From JAXGYX01 sp040772065 (GTDB lineage Bacteria; Bacillota; Clostridia; Saccharofermentanales; Fastidiosipilaceae), in assembly GCA_040772065.1 (NCBI GenBank), contig JAXGYX010000001.1:1860001-1924000 (forward strand): DNA of 64,000 nt, read 5' to 3'. The position numbers and the translations under genes were made by a program. The number at the start of each line of letters is the position of its first letter. The stretch's first letter is position 1. Positions 1 to 8,024 of the stretch are shown here, in pieces. The notes beneath the pieces were generated by a model that saw only the letters and a list, made by a program, of their open reading frames with translations, had not been told where the DNA came from and did not search any database.

Positions 1-419
1 TCGGTCTTCAGGGGATGGATCGGTTCTTCGCGGCCTGCGTCGCGTTCGTCGTCAATTATGCCGCCTACTTTTCCGAAATCTATCGTAGCGGCATAGAATC
101 CATACCGGTTGGGCAATATGAAGCCAGCAAGGTGCTTGGGCTGTCCAAAGGCCGCACCTTCTTTCGTATCATCCTCCCTCAAACCGTAAAGCGCATTCTG
201 CCTTCAATGGGCAATGAATTCATGACCTTGGTCAAGGACACCGCGCTCGCCTCCATCATTGGCAACATTGAGCTGTTACGCGTCGCGACCACCCAGATGA
301 ATCGCTCGGCCAGCATGGTCCCACTACTCGCGGCGGGTGTGTTTTATCTGTTGATGAATGGAGTCGTGCAGCTCGCTATGGGCAGAGCCGAGAAAAAACT
401 AAGTTATTATAAAGGATAG
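1..419 (+). CDS. Polar amino-acid ABC transporter permease, C-terminal part (5' end outside window)
   Basis: Inner part of an integral membrane permease that would form the channel of a polar amino-acid (Glu/Gln/His/Arg type) importer. The visible segment carries the EAA loop that docks onto the ATPase (EASKVLGLSKGRTFFRIILPQ, roughly window positions 120-182), followed by a conserved stretch (MGNEFMTLVKDTALASIIG) and a last hydrophobic segment (VPLLAAGVFYLLMNGVVQLAM). The reading frame is open to the left edge, so the true start lies upstream and the methionine at 15 is internal. The ATPase gene follows 11 bases downstream, as usual for this class. The substrate cannot be told from the permease fragment. 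Confidence 0.88.
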   Translation, partial: GLQGMDRFFAACVAFVVNYAAYFSEIYRSGIESIPVGQYEASKVLGLSKGRTFFRIILPQTVKRILPSMGNEFMTLVKDTALASIIGNIELLRVATTQMNRSASMVPLLAAGVFYLLMNGVVQLAMGRAEKKLSYYKG

Positions 420-430
420 GATCAGGCGAA

Positions 431-1240
431 ATGAAAAATCAGATCAAGCCGGTAGCCGACACGCGGGTCAACGAGGATGGCAGCATTTTGCAGGTGCGCT
501 CTTTGGAAAAATCATTCGGCACATTGGAAGTTTTGACAGACATTAGTTTTTCGGTGCTGCCGGGCCAGGTGCTCGCGATTATCGGTCCATCCGGTTCGGG
601 GAAGTCGACCTTGCTGCGCTGCATCAATCAGCTGGAAAAAGCCGATCATGGCTCAATCGACATTTGCGGAATGAACCTGATGTCCACACAGGACGACCAG
701 GCAGTCTACTGTTCCGGCCAGCAGTGCAAGGATATTCAGTTGAAGCTGGGCATGGTTTTTCAAAATTTCAATCTCTTCCCCCATCTTTCGATTGTGAACA
801 ATATAATAGAGGCGCCCACTCAGGTGCTGAGACAGCCCAAAGAAGAGGCCATCGCCAACGCCTACAAACTACTTCGTCGACTGGGTTTGGAAGACAAGGC
901 CGAAAATTACCCATGTGAGCTGTCCGGCGGGCAACAACAACGTGTCTCGATCGCGCGGGCGCTCGCCCTGAATCCACAAATCCTATGCTTTGATGAGCCG
1001 ACTTCGGCGCTCGATCCTGAATTGACGGGCGAGGTCCTCAAGGTAATACGAGATCTGGCGAAAGATAAAATGACCATGATTGTGGTGACCCATGAGATGC
1101 GTTTCGCCGAAGAGGTCGCCGACCATGTCATCTTCATGGACAACGGAGTCATCATCGAAGAGGGAACACCCGAAGAGATTTTCCATCATACGAACCAGGA
1201 ACGTACAATGCAGTTTCTACAAAAAATCAGCCGAGTCTGA
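431..1240 (+). CDS. Polar amino-acid ABC transporter ATP-binding protein (GlnQ/ArtP type)
   Basis: Cytoplasmic ATPase that energises the importer whose permease ends just upstream. All nucleotide-binding elements are visible: Walker A GPSGSGKST near residue 54, Q-loop in GMVFQNFNLFPH, signature LSGGQQQR, Walker B ILCFDEPTSALDPE and the switch histidine in VVTHEM. The length of 269 residues is slightly above the usual 240-250, with an extra N-terminal segment of about 20 residues. The phrase FNLFPH together with THEMRFAEEVAD is typical of the amino-acid (PAAT) subfamily. A purine-rich AGGATCAGGCG stretch precedes the ATG. No binding protein gene is seen in the window, so it probably lies upstream. 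Confidence 0.93.
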   Translation: MKNQIKPVADTRVNEDGSILQVRSLEKSFGTLEVLTDISFSVLPGQVLAIIGPSGSGKSTLLRCINQLEKADHGSIDICGMNLMSTQDDQAVYCSGQQCKDIQLKLGMVFQNFNLFPHLSIVNNIIEAPTQVLRQPKEEAIANAYKLLRRLGLEDKAENYPCELSGGQQQRVSIARALALNPQILCFDEPTSALDPELTGEVLKVIRDLAKDKMTMIVVTHEMRFAEEVADHVIFMDNGVIIEEGTPEEIFHHTNQERTMQFLQKISRV

Positions 1241-1274
1241 TTCAATCAATTTAAAATGTGATACACTTCTTTTC

Positions 1275-2408
1275 ATGATTAATAAAGTATCAAACGATCA
1301 ACTCGCCCCGGCGGAGGACCGACCGGGCGACGATCGAAAAAAACAGACCACCACACAATTTGAACCGCGCGTTTTCTCGACGAAATATGTCCTCGGCGCA
1401 TTGCTTATGCTCGCGATTCTGGTCGTGACCATTCTTGTGTTATTCAAAGATCATGATCTGAAAAATGTCTTGCGCTATATCGGCGGCGCCGATATCCGCT
1501 ACCTGCTTGGCGGAGTGGCGATGATGATCTTATATCAATTTTGCATTGGCGAAAGCATCAGATTGTTGATCAACGCCTTCGCCAACAAGCGATACCCATT
1601 GGAGTTGGCGCACAAGACTTCCTATATCGGCTTCTATTTCAACGCCATCACCCCCTCGTCCTCGGGCGGACAGCCAATGGAAATATTGTATATGATGAAG
1701 CGAGGCGTTGACCTTTCACACAGCACCATCGTCTTTATTTTGTTGGCGATCTGTTACAACATCTCGACCTTGTTCTTCGCCATACTGTCCTTGATCACAC
1801 ATTTCAAACTTGTGGTCTCCAGTTTAAGTTTTGTCCGCTACTTCATGATCGCCGGTTTCATCGTCACCGGAGGCTTGCTGATCGGCATGATTTTGCTGTT
1901 GGCGCGACCGGGTATTGTGCGTAAGTTGGCCAGAGGTCTCACCGCCTTGGGCATTAAATTGAGACTGGTCCGCCGACCGGGCAGGTTTTTACGCCGGTTG
2001 TCCGAATTTAATAAAAGTTACACCCATACCTCCACTGCGATGTGGAAAAAACCTGTGTTGCTGATCAAAGTCGTCTCACTACATCTGTTTCAAGTCGCCG
2101 CGCTTTACACGGTACCGTGGTTTGTTTCTCTCGCGCTGGGCGGCAACATCGGAAGCTTCGGCGAAATCTTCTCGCTGCAAGCCGTGCTGCACGTATCGTC
2201 CGATTTTTTCCCCACACCCGGTGCGGTCGGTCTGACCGAGACCGGTTTTATCACCATGTTTCAGTCGGTCCTGCCGGCCAATCAGGTCATGCCCGCCATG
2301 CTGCTGACCCGTGGTATCAATATGTATGGATTCTTAGTCCTTTCCGCGATCGTGACACTGATCTCTTTTTTCACCGCCTCGCACCGGCTGATCAAGAATG
2401 GAGGATAA
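1275..2408 (+). CDS. Multispanning membrane protein, lysylphosphatidylglycerol synthase/flippase-domain family
   Basis: Predicted polytopic membrane protein of 377 residues from the ATG at 1275. It resembles the flippase-like transmembrane domain found in MprF and in AglD-type proteins (UPF0104). Hydrophobic helices start at about residue 40 (VLGALLMLAILVVTILVLF), and the family-typical motif PSSSGGQPMEI appears near residue 130. The late part has PTPGAVGLTETGF and a final helix before SFFTASHRL. No aminoacyl-transferase domain is attached. The glycosyltransferase gene starts directly after its stop codon, so the pair probably act together on a lipid-linked or envelope polymer. The frame is open further upstream into the ATPase gene. 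I prefer 1275 because the residues before it are low quality and overlap a real gene, although no strong ribosome site is visible there. Confidence 0.8.
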   Translation: MINKVSNDQLAPAEDRPGDDRKKQTTTQFEPRVFSTKYVLGALLMLAILVVTILVLFKDHDLKNVLRYIGGADIRYLLGGVAMMILYQFCIGESIRLLINAFANKRYPLELAHKTSYIGFYFNAITPSSSGGQPMEILYMMKRGVDLSHSTIVFILLAICYNISTLFFAILSLITHFKLVVSSLSFVRYFMIAGFIVTGGLLIGMILLLARPGIVRKLARGLTALGIKLRLVRRPGRFLRRLSEFNKSYTHTSTAMWKKPVLLIKVVSLHLFQVAALYTVPWFVSLALGGNIGSFGEIFSLQAVLHVSSDFFPTPGAVGLTETGFITMFQSVLPANQVMPAMLLTRGINMYGFLVLSAIVTLISFFTASHRLIKNGG

Positions 2409-3470
2409 ATGGAACTTGGAGAACCAAAAATGAAACTACTCAGCGTCGCCGTTCCCAGCTTCAATTCGCAGGCCTACCTGGCAGGTTGTCTGGACAGCCT
2501 GATTCCCGCGATCGATCACCTCGAGGTGATCGTGGTCAACGACGGCTCCACAGATAACACACTTCCGATCGCACGCGGCTATGAAGCACGTTTTCCTGAT
2601 TCTTTCGTGATCATAGACAAAGAAAATGGTGGACATGGTTCGGGCGTCAACGCGGCTCTGCGCGTGGCCTCGGCGCCTTTTTTCAAAGTGCTGGACAGTG
2701 ACGACCATTTCGACAAGGATGCGTTGCTCAAAGTGTTGGCTTATCTAAAACACCTACTGGAGGCTGATCAACCTTGTGATCTGCTTTTTACCAATTATGT
2801 CTATGACGTCTATAAACAGATTGATGAAAAATTGATTCCCCAGGCGCAAACACCGGTGAGATACGGCAATGTGTTCAAAGAAGAACGAGCATTGACTTGG
2901 GCTGATATGGGCCACCTCAGGATCGATCAATTGTTGCAGATGCACGCGATCATCTATCGCACAGCGCTGTTGCGCGAGATCAACCTTGTGCTGCCCGAGA
3001 AAACATTTTACGAGGACAATCTGTACGCCTTCATTCCATTTCCGCATGTGCGCGTCATCCATTATGTCAACGCCGACCTCTATCTTTATTTTATTGGGCG
3101 ATCCGATCAAAGTGTCAATCTGGCCAATGTCGCCAAAAATCTGCAAATGCAGATTAAGATGACCGAACTGATGGTCTATCAATATCACCTTTCCGAACTG
3201 GATATCCATCCCAAGCTGAGGAGGTACATGCGACGCCATCTGACGCGGATGCTGTCCATGTGTCTAATGGCGGCGGGCGTCGACGGTTCCAAACAGGCAA
3301 AGCGGCAGGTGAGCGGGCTGAGGGCCAAAATCAGACGATATGATGGCCGGACGTACAGACGACTGAGCCTGCATCCTATGATTTTGGGGCAGCGAATGCT
3401 CGGCGCGCTCGGCACAAAGGTAAACCGCAGGTTTTACACCTGGGTGGGAAAGGCGTTTCACTTTAATTAA
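2409..3470 (+). CDS. Family 2 glycosyltransferase
   Basis: GT-A fold glycosyltransferase of 353 residues. The N-terminal Rossmann-like part is clear: LLSVAVPSFNSQAYLAGCLDSL, then VIVVNDGSTDNT for nucleotide binding, then the DXD-type metal site in KVLDSDDHF. The C-terminal third (ending RRFYTWVGKAFHFN) is basic and lacks membrane helices, so it is probably a cytoplasmic or membrane-peripheral enzyme. It starts immediately after the stop of the flippase-like gene, with GGAGG five bases ahead. A second candidate ATG lies at 2430 with GGAG ahead of it and would remove the first seven residues. The acceptor is unknown; coupling to the upstream membrane protein suggests modification of a membrane-anchored glycan or lipid. 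Confidence 0.9.
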   Translation: MELGEPKMKLLSVAVPSFNSQAYLAGCLDSLIPAIDHLEVIVVNDGSTDNTLPIARGYEARFPDSFVIIDKENGGHGSGVNAALRVASAPFFKVLDSDDHFDKDALLKVLAYLKHLLEADQPCDLLFTNYVYDVYKQIDEKLIPQAQTPVRYGNVFKEERALTWADMGHLRIDQLLQMHAIIYRTALLREINLVLPEKTFYEDNLYAFIPFPHVRVIHYVNADLYLYFIGRSDQSVNLANVAKNLQMQIKMTELMVYQYHLSELDIHPKLRRYMRRHLTRMLSMCLMAAGVDGSKQAKRQVSGLRAKIRRYDGRTYRRLSLHPMILGQRMLGALGTKVNRRFYTWVGKAFHFN

Positions 3471-3591
3471 GGATCGGGCTGTTCAGAGGCAACACACTTT
3501 ACCCCGGCGGCGCGAAACGATAGAATGATGCCTATGTGTCGGCGGTTGATCTCCGTCTGCTAAGTATTGAACTGAAAATTGGAGGTACAGT

Positions 3592-3906
3592 ATGGTTGAG
3601 CAAGTTTTTAATCTCTCGAGTGAGGATCAGACCGCGGTCGAAAGAGTCTGTTTTGATGAGAACGTGCATTATCTACACATGGTTTTCGAAAAAGACGCCG
3701 GTCTGCCACTCCACGATTCCAACTCCAACGTCTATATGACTGTGGTGCGCGGCAATCTGTCGATCGGATTGAACAAACAGGAGATCAAGGTCTACCCGGC
3801 TCATACCTTGCTTAAGATTCCCGAGGGCACAAAGATGAACGTGCGCAATACACATGACGAGGTATTGGAGCTAATCGTCGTAAAGGCACCCGCGCCCGCT
3901 CAATGA
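3592..3906 (+). CDS. Small single-domain cupin protein
   Basis: A 104-residue protein preceded by a GGAGGT ribosome site at about 3581. The middle part reads as a single cupin barrel: HDSNSNVYMTVVRGNLSIGLNKQEIKVYPAHTLLKIPEGTKMNVRNTHDEVLELIVVKAP. The first histidine (about residue 41) and the second motif (PAHTLLKIPEGTKMNVRN) are recognisable, but the full metal-binding set of classic cupins is not obvious, so the metal and any catalytic role are uncertain. It is monocistronic and converges on the decayed ABC operon at 4117. Such small cupins often act as sensors or as small-molecule binding proteins; no specific function can be assigned. Confidence 0.78.
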   Translation: MVEQVFNLSSEDQTAVERVCFDENVHYLHMVFEKDAGLPLHDSNSNVYMTVVRGNLSIGLNKQEIKVYPAHTLLKIPEGTKMNVRNTHDEVLELIVVKAPAPAQ

Positions 3907-3976
3907 CGCGCCACGCGCCCCGTACAGTCCAAAACAAACCGTGCTATAAAAAGCGCCGGACCCAACAAAGAGACAC

Positions 3977-4012
3977 ATTCCAAATGTTGTGCCAATATTC
4001 GACATTTGGAAT
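3977..4012. repeat. Long inverted repeat between convergent genes
   Basis: Arms of 11 perfectly paired bases (ATTCCAAATGT at 3977-3987 and ACATTTGGAAT at 4002-4012), extendable to 13 pairs with one wobble pair. It lies between the plus-strand cupin gene and the minus-strand ABC gene. There is no T-tract on either side, so it is not a typical intrinsic terminator. It may be a bidirectional transcription barrier or a protein-binding site. Confidence 0.6.
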
Positions 4013-4116
4013 TCATCTCAGACATGGTTCGACGCTTTTCATTGCGGATCGTCGAGCAAAACGACAGCCGGGAAAACTGTTGATAATAACAGAAACCAAA
4101 CTGCTGCGCCGGTTGG

Positions 4117-4959
4117 TCAAATCTTTTTTTTCGAGAAAATCAAATCATCCAATATCTCATTTTTTAAGTTGTGAAATGATGCTTCCTTGATCAAGGAAAT
4201 GTCCCTCGGTCCGTAGATGTCCACCGGTACCTCGCGGCTGATCTTTCCGGGATCTTTGGACATCACCAGCACACGATTGGCCAACAATACAGCCTCCTCG
4301 ATATCGTGGGTGACAAATAAAAGAGATGGTTTGTATTCACTTCATAAATCCAAGGTCAGCTGCTGCATCTCAAGCCTCGCCGGATAGTCAAGCGCCGAAA
4401 ATGGCTCATCCATCAGAATTAACGAGGGCTTCATGATCAAGGTCCGCGCCAGCGCTGTCCGCTGACGCATCCCTCCGGACAGCTGACTTGGATAATAAGA
4501 GCGGTACTCTTCCATGCCAACGCCCCGCAAAAATTCATTCACCAAGATTTGACGCTCTTCTTTGGGAACACCGGCGCGTTTCAAGCCAAATCCGATGTTA
4601 TCTTCGACCGACAACCAGGAAAACAGCTGAGGTGTCTGAAAAATCATTCCCCGCTCGATGGACGGCCCGGCGATGGCTTGACCCGCGAACTTCACACTCC
4701 CCTGAAAATCAGTGTCGAAACCGGCAAGGACATGTAGCAGCGTGGATTTCCCACAGCCACTCGGCCCAACCAGGCTGACAATCTCACCTTCGTCAACAAC
4801 AAATGAGATGTCTGACAAAACAAGTTTCAACCCGCTTTGATCAGAAAATGTTTTTCTCAAATTATCGACAGCCAACGCATGATTCACCGACTTCACCGGG
4901 TCATTCCCTGTCGAAAGGTCACCGCAGGAATTCTCCTTCATTTTCATCCGCCTAGTCAT
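4117..4959 (-). pseudogene. NitT/TauT-type ABC transporter ATPase interrupted by an in-frame TGA
   Basis: ATPase of an SsuB/TauB-like importer. Walker A (GPSGCGKST), signature (LSGGMRQR) and Walker B (LILMDEPFSALD) are intact in the first 205 codons. A TGA then occurs at 4342-4344. The same frame continues without further stops to 4117 and encodes the missing part of the family: SEYKPSLLFVTHDIEEAVLLANRV, which includes the switch histidine and the family C-terminus. The TGA sits where this family usually has tryptophan, so one base change from TGG explains it. The truncated product lacks the H-loop and should not hydrolyse ATP well. The start overlaps the permease gene by eight bases. Many genes here end in TGA and use TGG for Trp, so a reassigned code is unlikely. 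Read-through or a sequencing error cannot be excluded. Confidence 0.85.
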
Positions 4960-5767
4960 TGGACCGCACCCCGCCGCCGATATGAATCGCCTTGCTCAGC
5001 AACACCAGCAGGCGGTCGGTCAACCGCCCAAGCAACGCGATCACAATCATGCAGACCAGAATCATATTGGTGTCTCCGAGCATTCGGGCGTTCATCATGA
5101 CCGCTCCCAGTCCTTCGTTGACTCCGGTCAACTCCCCCAACACCACATAGGCCCAGGAGATGCCCAGACCCAGTCGCATGCCCGACAAGATGCCGGGCGA
5201 GGCCGCCGGAATGATCACATGAAAAAACAATGAAGGTCCGGTCGCTCCCAACGAGCGCGCCGCTTGGATTAAATTCAGCGGGATGATACGGACGCCCAGC
5301 GCGGTGTTGATGTAAATTGGGAAAAAGGAGGCCAAGGCGATTAAAAACACGGCCGAAACATGTCCGACACCGAACCAAACCATGGCGATCGGCAGCCAGC
5401 CTATCCCCGGAACCATCCGTAGTAAATCGACAAACGGATCGAGCACGCGCTTGGCGCGCGTCACCGACCCACTCCAAATCCCCAGTGACAGACCAGCAGT
5501 CAGGGCGATCAGAAATCCTTGGATCACTCGACTCAGACTGGCCAGGGAATGGGTGACGAAACGACCGGAATAAGGGGACAATCTCCATTTTCCGATCACA
5601 AAATCCAGCAGTCCCATGACCACTTGATCGGGGCGGGGTAAAAGGTAGGATGGCAGCATGATCACGTAGGAAGCCAGACACCATGCCGCCACCAAAGATA
5701 ATGGCAGCACCAGGGCGAGCGCATCGAAGCGCTTAAACAGTCCACGTTTAAGCTTGTCACTCTTCAT
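4952..5767 (-). CDS. NitT/TauT-type ABC transporter permease (SsuC/TauC-like)
   Basis: Integral membrane subunit of 271 residues. It begins MKSDKLKRGLF and has about six hydrophobic segments, starting with LALVLPLSLVAAWCLASYVI. The EAA-type loop is visible as IPLNLIQAARSLGATGPSLFFHVIIPAASPGILSGMRLGLGISW, which is typical of sulfonate, nitrate and taurine importers. It lies six bases downstream of the binding-protein gene and overlaps the ATPase gene, a tight operon. Substrate is unknown. Its partner ATPase is interrupted, so the importer may be dead or may borrow an ATPase encoded elsewhere. Confidence 0.92.
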   Translation of the reverse strand: MKSDKLKRGLFKRFDALALVLPLSLVAAWCLASYVIMLPSYLLPRPDQVVMGLLDFVIGKWRLSPYSGRFVTHSLASLSRVIQGFLIALTAGLSLGIWSGSVTRAKRVLDPFVDLLRMVPGIGWLPIAMVWFGVGHVSAVFLIALASFFPIYINTALGVRIIPLNLIQAARSLGATGPSLFFHVIIPAASPGILSGMRLGLGISWAYVVLGELTGVNEGLGAVMMNARMLGDTNMILVCMIVIALLGRLTDRLLVLLSKAIHIGGGVRSND

Positions 5768-5773
5768 ATCATG

Positions 5774-6760
5774 CTATTTCCCGGCAGGCAAAAACTGCAG
5801 ATCAATCAATTCGTCGATATCGGGAACCGTCGAAATGATGTCCAACTCGTACATTCTCTGCGCGAGATTCTTGACTTGTTGGATCGTTTCGGGGGTGATA
5901 TCCCAAACCAGCTCCATATTGTCCAAAGCTTGTTCCAAAACAGCCTGTTCCGTGCCAAATTCCGCCGCACGTTCCAGCCAGATATCACTGTGCTCCATTA
6001 AATACTTTGTGGCTTCGATATGCGCGTCAACCAACGCCTGAACACGCTCAGGGTGATCGGCGATTTGGGTATCGGTGGTCAGCATGCCGGCGTTGATAAA
6101 GCCAACACTGTCATCATAATATGGATATTCAAGAATTTTCCCGTACCCTTCAAGCACAGCGATGGACGGATAGGGCTCACCGCTGCAAAAGGCGTCGATC
6201 TGCCCATCGGCCAGCGCGGCACCCATGTCAAAAAAGTCAATCTGCAGCAGCGTTACATCCTGATCCACGTCCAAACCATTTTTTTGCAATGTCTCCAATA
6301 ACAAAATATGGTGCATCGTGCCCGGCACATAGGCTATAACCTTGCCCTTTAAATCAGCGACTTGGTTAATCTCATCGCCCGATTTGGTCACCAGAGCGGA
6401 GCATTTTTCTGTCATGCCTGCGACCACTTTTACAGGTTCTCCTTTTGAGGCGGCGGTGATGGCCGTCACCCAGGTTGTGCCGCACATGTCCAGTTCGCCC
6501 GCGAGCAGAGCAGTTTTTTGATCTCCGGGATTGGTAAAGGGAAGAACTTCGAAGGACGCACCCTCAGGGAGATAGTCCTGATAAAAAAATGGTTGAATCG
6601 TCTGCGCGGTCTTCCAGGTACCGACCGTGTATGTTTCTGAGTCTTTCTTCGATCGATCGCCACAGGCGCTGACAAAAATCAAACTCAGCATTATAAACAA
6701 GGTGATCACCCGTCGACCGATTGCCCGGCTGTCTCGCTTGGAAGGTTGCTTGTTGTTCAT
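5774..6760 (-). CDS. NitT/TauT-type ABC transporter substrate-binding lipoprotein
   Basis: Extracellular solute-binding protein of 328 residues. The N-terminus has a basic region, a hydrophobic stretch and a lipobox ending VSAC (signal peptidase II site at about residue 33), so the mature protein should be tethered to the outer face of the membrane. The body matches the NMT1/SsuA-like family: GTWKTAQTIQPFFYQ, LLAGELDMCGTTWVTAITAASKGEPVKVVAGM and IDAFCSGEPYPS. A clear AGGAG lies ahead of the ATG. These proteins bind sulfonates, nitrate, pyrimidine precursors or similar small molecules; the residues do not tell which. The gene follows the radical SAM gene by 69 bases and is probably co-transcribed with it. 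Confidence 0.92.
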   Translation of the reverse strand: MNNKQPSKRDSRAIGRRVITLFIMLSLIFVSACGDRSKKDSETYTVGTWKTAQTIQPFFYQDYLPEGASFEVLPFTNPGDQKTALLAGELDMCGTTWVTAITAASKGEPVKVVAGMTEKCSALVTKSGDEINQVADLKGKVIAYVPGTMHHILLLETLQKNGLDVDQDVTLLQIDFFDMGAALADGQIDAFCSGEPYPSIAVLEGYGKILEYPYYDDSVGFINAGMLTTDTQIADHPERVQALVDAHIEATKYLMEHSDIWLERAAEFGTEQAVLEQALDNMELVWDITPETIQQVKNLAQRMYELDIISTVPDIDELIDLQFLPAGK

Positions 6761-6829
6761 TGTTTTGTCTCCTTATTTTTTGTTTTGCTCAATCATCTTT
6801 ACAATTTAGCAGCTCACTCAATGAAATTG

Positions 6830-7804
6830 TCAGCTAACGGCGTAGCCCGCGTCATTGAACCAATTCCGGGCGGTGCGCACATCGAAATCATTCCATTCTT
6901 CGATCGACACACCTGTGGCTCGGGGTATCGCTCCGATGTCGACCACCATGACATTCGCTCCCCATTCCAACGCCGTCCGGGAGGGAAGATGCACACAAAT
7001 ATCGGGGGCCCGGTAGCCCGCGGCAAGCCGCGTGACCGCGATCACCTGAGCCAACCGTCGTTCGGAGACATGCCCCAAATCGTATAGCGGCGAACCCGGC
7101 ACCGGAACCCGCGTCATGACACCCGACAGCTTGGCGTTGTGTTTGAGTCCCAACAACAATGTGTCTGCTATTTCCTCGTCTGTGTGCTCCGGTCCCAGTG
7201 GTTCGACAAGGCAGGCCAGATCCAATGGGGAGCGGCTGATTATCTCGAGCGTCTTCTCTCTCTCCTCGATTGAAAATGGTGTGTCAATGCCTTCTCTCAG
7301 GCGGATGGCATGGTAAATGATTTCAAACCCCGCCTCCCACAACTCACGGGCTCGGGTCGCGTTCATCTCACCGGTATTTGCCACCAACCGATAGTTGCCG
7401 GGTATTTCCGCGCGAATCTGTTTGGCCAGATCGGTCAGTTGCTCAAACCCATAGTCTTCGGTCGTGCGCAAGGTAATCCAATCCGCGCCGCTCTTCACAA
7501 ATTGCGCGGCATACGTCAAAATTTCTTCGTTGGAAAGAGAATATGGCGTTTGGACGGCCCCCCAGGCTTCTCCGAATGAACAGAATCTGCAATTCATCTT
7601 ACAAGGTTTGTAGTCAACGCCGATGGACGCCCATACACGCCCCAGATCCCCTGTGACCGCCGCGGCTACCCGGCGCGCCGCCGCGCCGAGTTGGTCCGCT
7701 TCGCCTGATTCAGAATCAATCGCCAACAGGCGCAAAATCATTTCGCGTGATGGTAGTTCTCTCGACAGAGCGGCCCGCTCCGCATGTTGGATCAATGTTT
7801 TCAC
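6830..7804 (-). CDS. Radical SAM enzyme of the BioB/HydE/PylB-like group
   Basis: Enzyme of 324 residues expected to bind a [4Fe-4S] cluster and cleave S-adenosylmethionine. The cluster motif CxxxCxxC is visible as CKMNCRFCSF at about residue 70. It is followed by TLRTTEDYGFEQL and NTGEMNATRARELWEAGFEIIYHAIRLREG, which resemble the mid-barrel motifs of biotin-synthase-like proteins. I place the start at a GTG (7804) that has GGAGG seven bases upstream; a TTG at 7828 would put the ribosome site inside the gene. It heads an operon with a small-molecule importer, so it may process the imported compound. It is not a plain biotin synthase: biotin genes are absent and the second-cluster cysteines of BioB are not evident. 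Confidence 0.82.
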   Translation of the reverse strand: MKTLIQHAERAALSRELPSREMILRLLAIDSESGEADQLGAAARRVAAAVTGDLGRVWASIGVDYKPCKMNCRFCSFGEAWGAVQTPYSLSNEEILTYAAQFVKSGADWITLRTTEDYGFEQLTDLAKQIRAEIPGNYRLVANTGEMNATRARELWEAGFEIIYHAIRLREGIDTPFSIEEREKTLEIISRSPLDLACLVEPLGPEHTDEEIADTLLLGLKHNAKLSGVMTRVPVPGSPLYDLGHVSERRLAQVIAVTRLAAGYRAPDICVHLPSRTALEWGANVMVVDIGAIPRATGVSIEEWNDFDVRTARNWFNDAGYAVS

Positions 7805-7880
7805 TCGCTGTCCTCCACTTACACTCAACCCCGCTGTCAGCGCAAGACCTTAGATCAACCGCCATAAGCGACTTCATCCA

Positions 7881-7908
7881 ATATTAGACTTGGTCTAATA
7901 TCAAACAA
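7881..7908 (-). promoter_or_regulatory. Promoter overlapped by a perfect palindromic operator
   Basis: On the minus strand a TTGTTT box (7903-7908) and a TAATAT box (7881-7886) are 16 bases apart, pointing to the radical SAM gene. Arms ATATTAGAC (7881-7889) and GTCTAATAT (7893-7901) form a perfect nine-base inverted repeat with a three-base spacer. The repeat covers the -10 box and most of the promoter spacer. This is the geometry of a repressor site; the regulator is not recognisable. Confidence 0.6.
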
Positions 7909-7968
7909 AATATAACATACAACAATTCGGTTATCTATCAATTTGACAGCCAATCCGCCGCCAACACA

Positions 7969-8004
7969 CAAAAAAAGGGGATGTCGAATCGTTCGGCATC
8001 CCCC
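7969..8004 (-). terminator. Intrinsic terminator of the butyrate gene cluster
   Basis: A 12-pair stem (GGGGATGTCGAA with TTCGGCATCCCC, one wobble pair) with a three-base loop is followed on the minus strand by seven T residues. It lies 20 bases after the thiolase stop codon, so it ends the 18.6-8.0 kb transcript. Confidence 0.88.
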
Positions 8005-8024
8005 ATATGCAATCTTTTGGACGA

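Noticed and set aside
3903..4190. 95-codon plus-strand frame after the cupin gene
   Set aside because: It runs through the hairpin and opposite the 3' end of the ABC pseudogene. It has no ribosome site and the composition is not protein-like.
4342..4344. TGA decoded as tryptophan or selenocysteine
   Set aside because: Many clear genes here end in TGA and use TGG for tryptophan, and no selenocysteine hairpin is evident after the codon. A point mutation is simpler.
7805..7828. TTG start for the radical SAM gene
   Set aside because: The GGAGG ribosome site lies inside this extension, seven bases ahead of a GTG at 7804, which is the better start.
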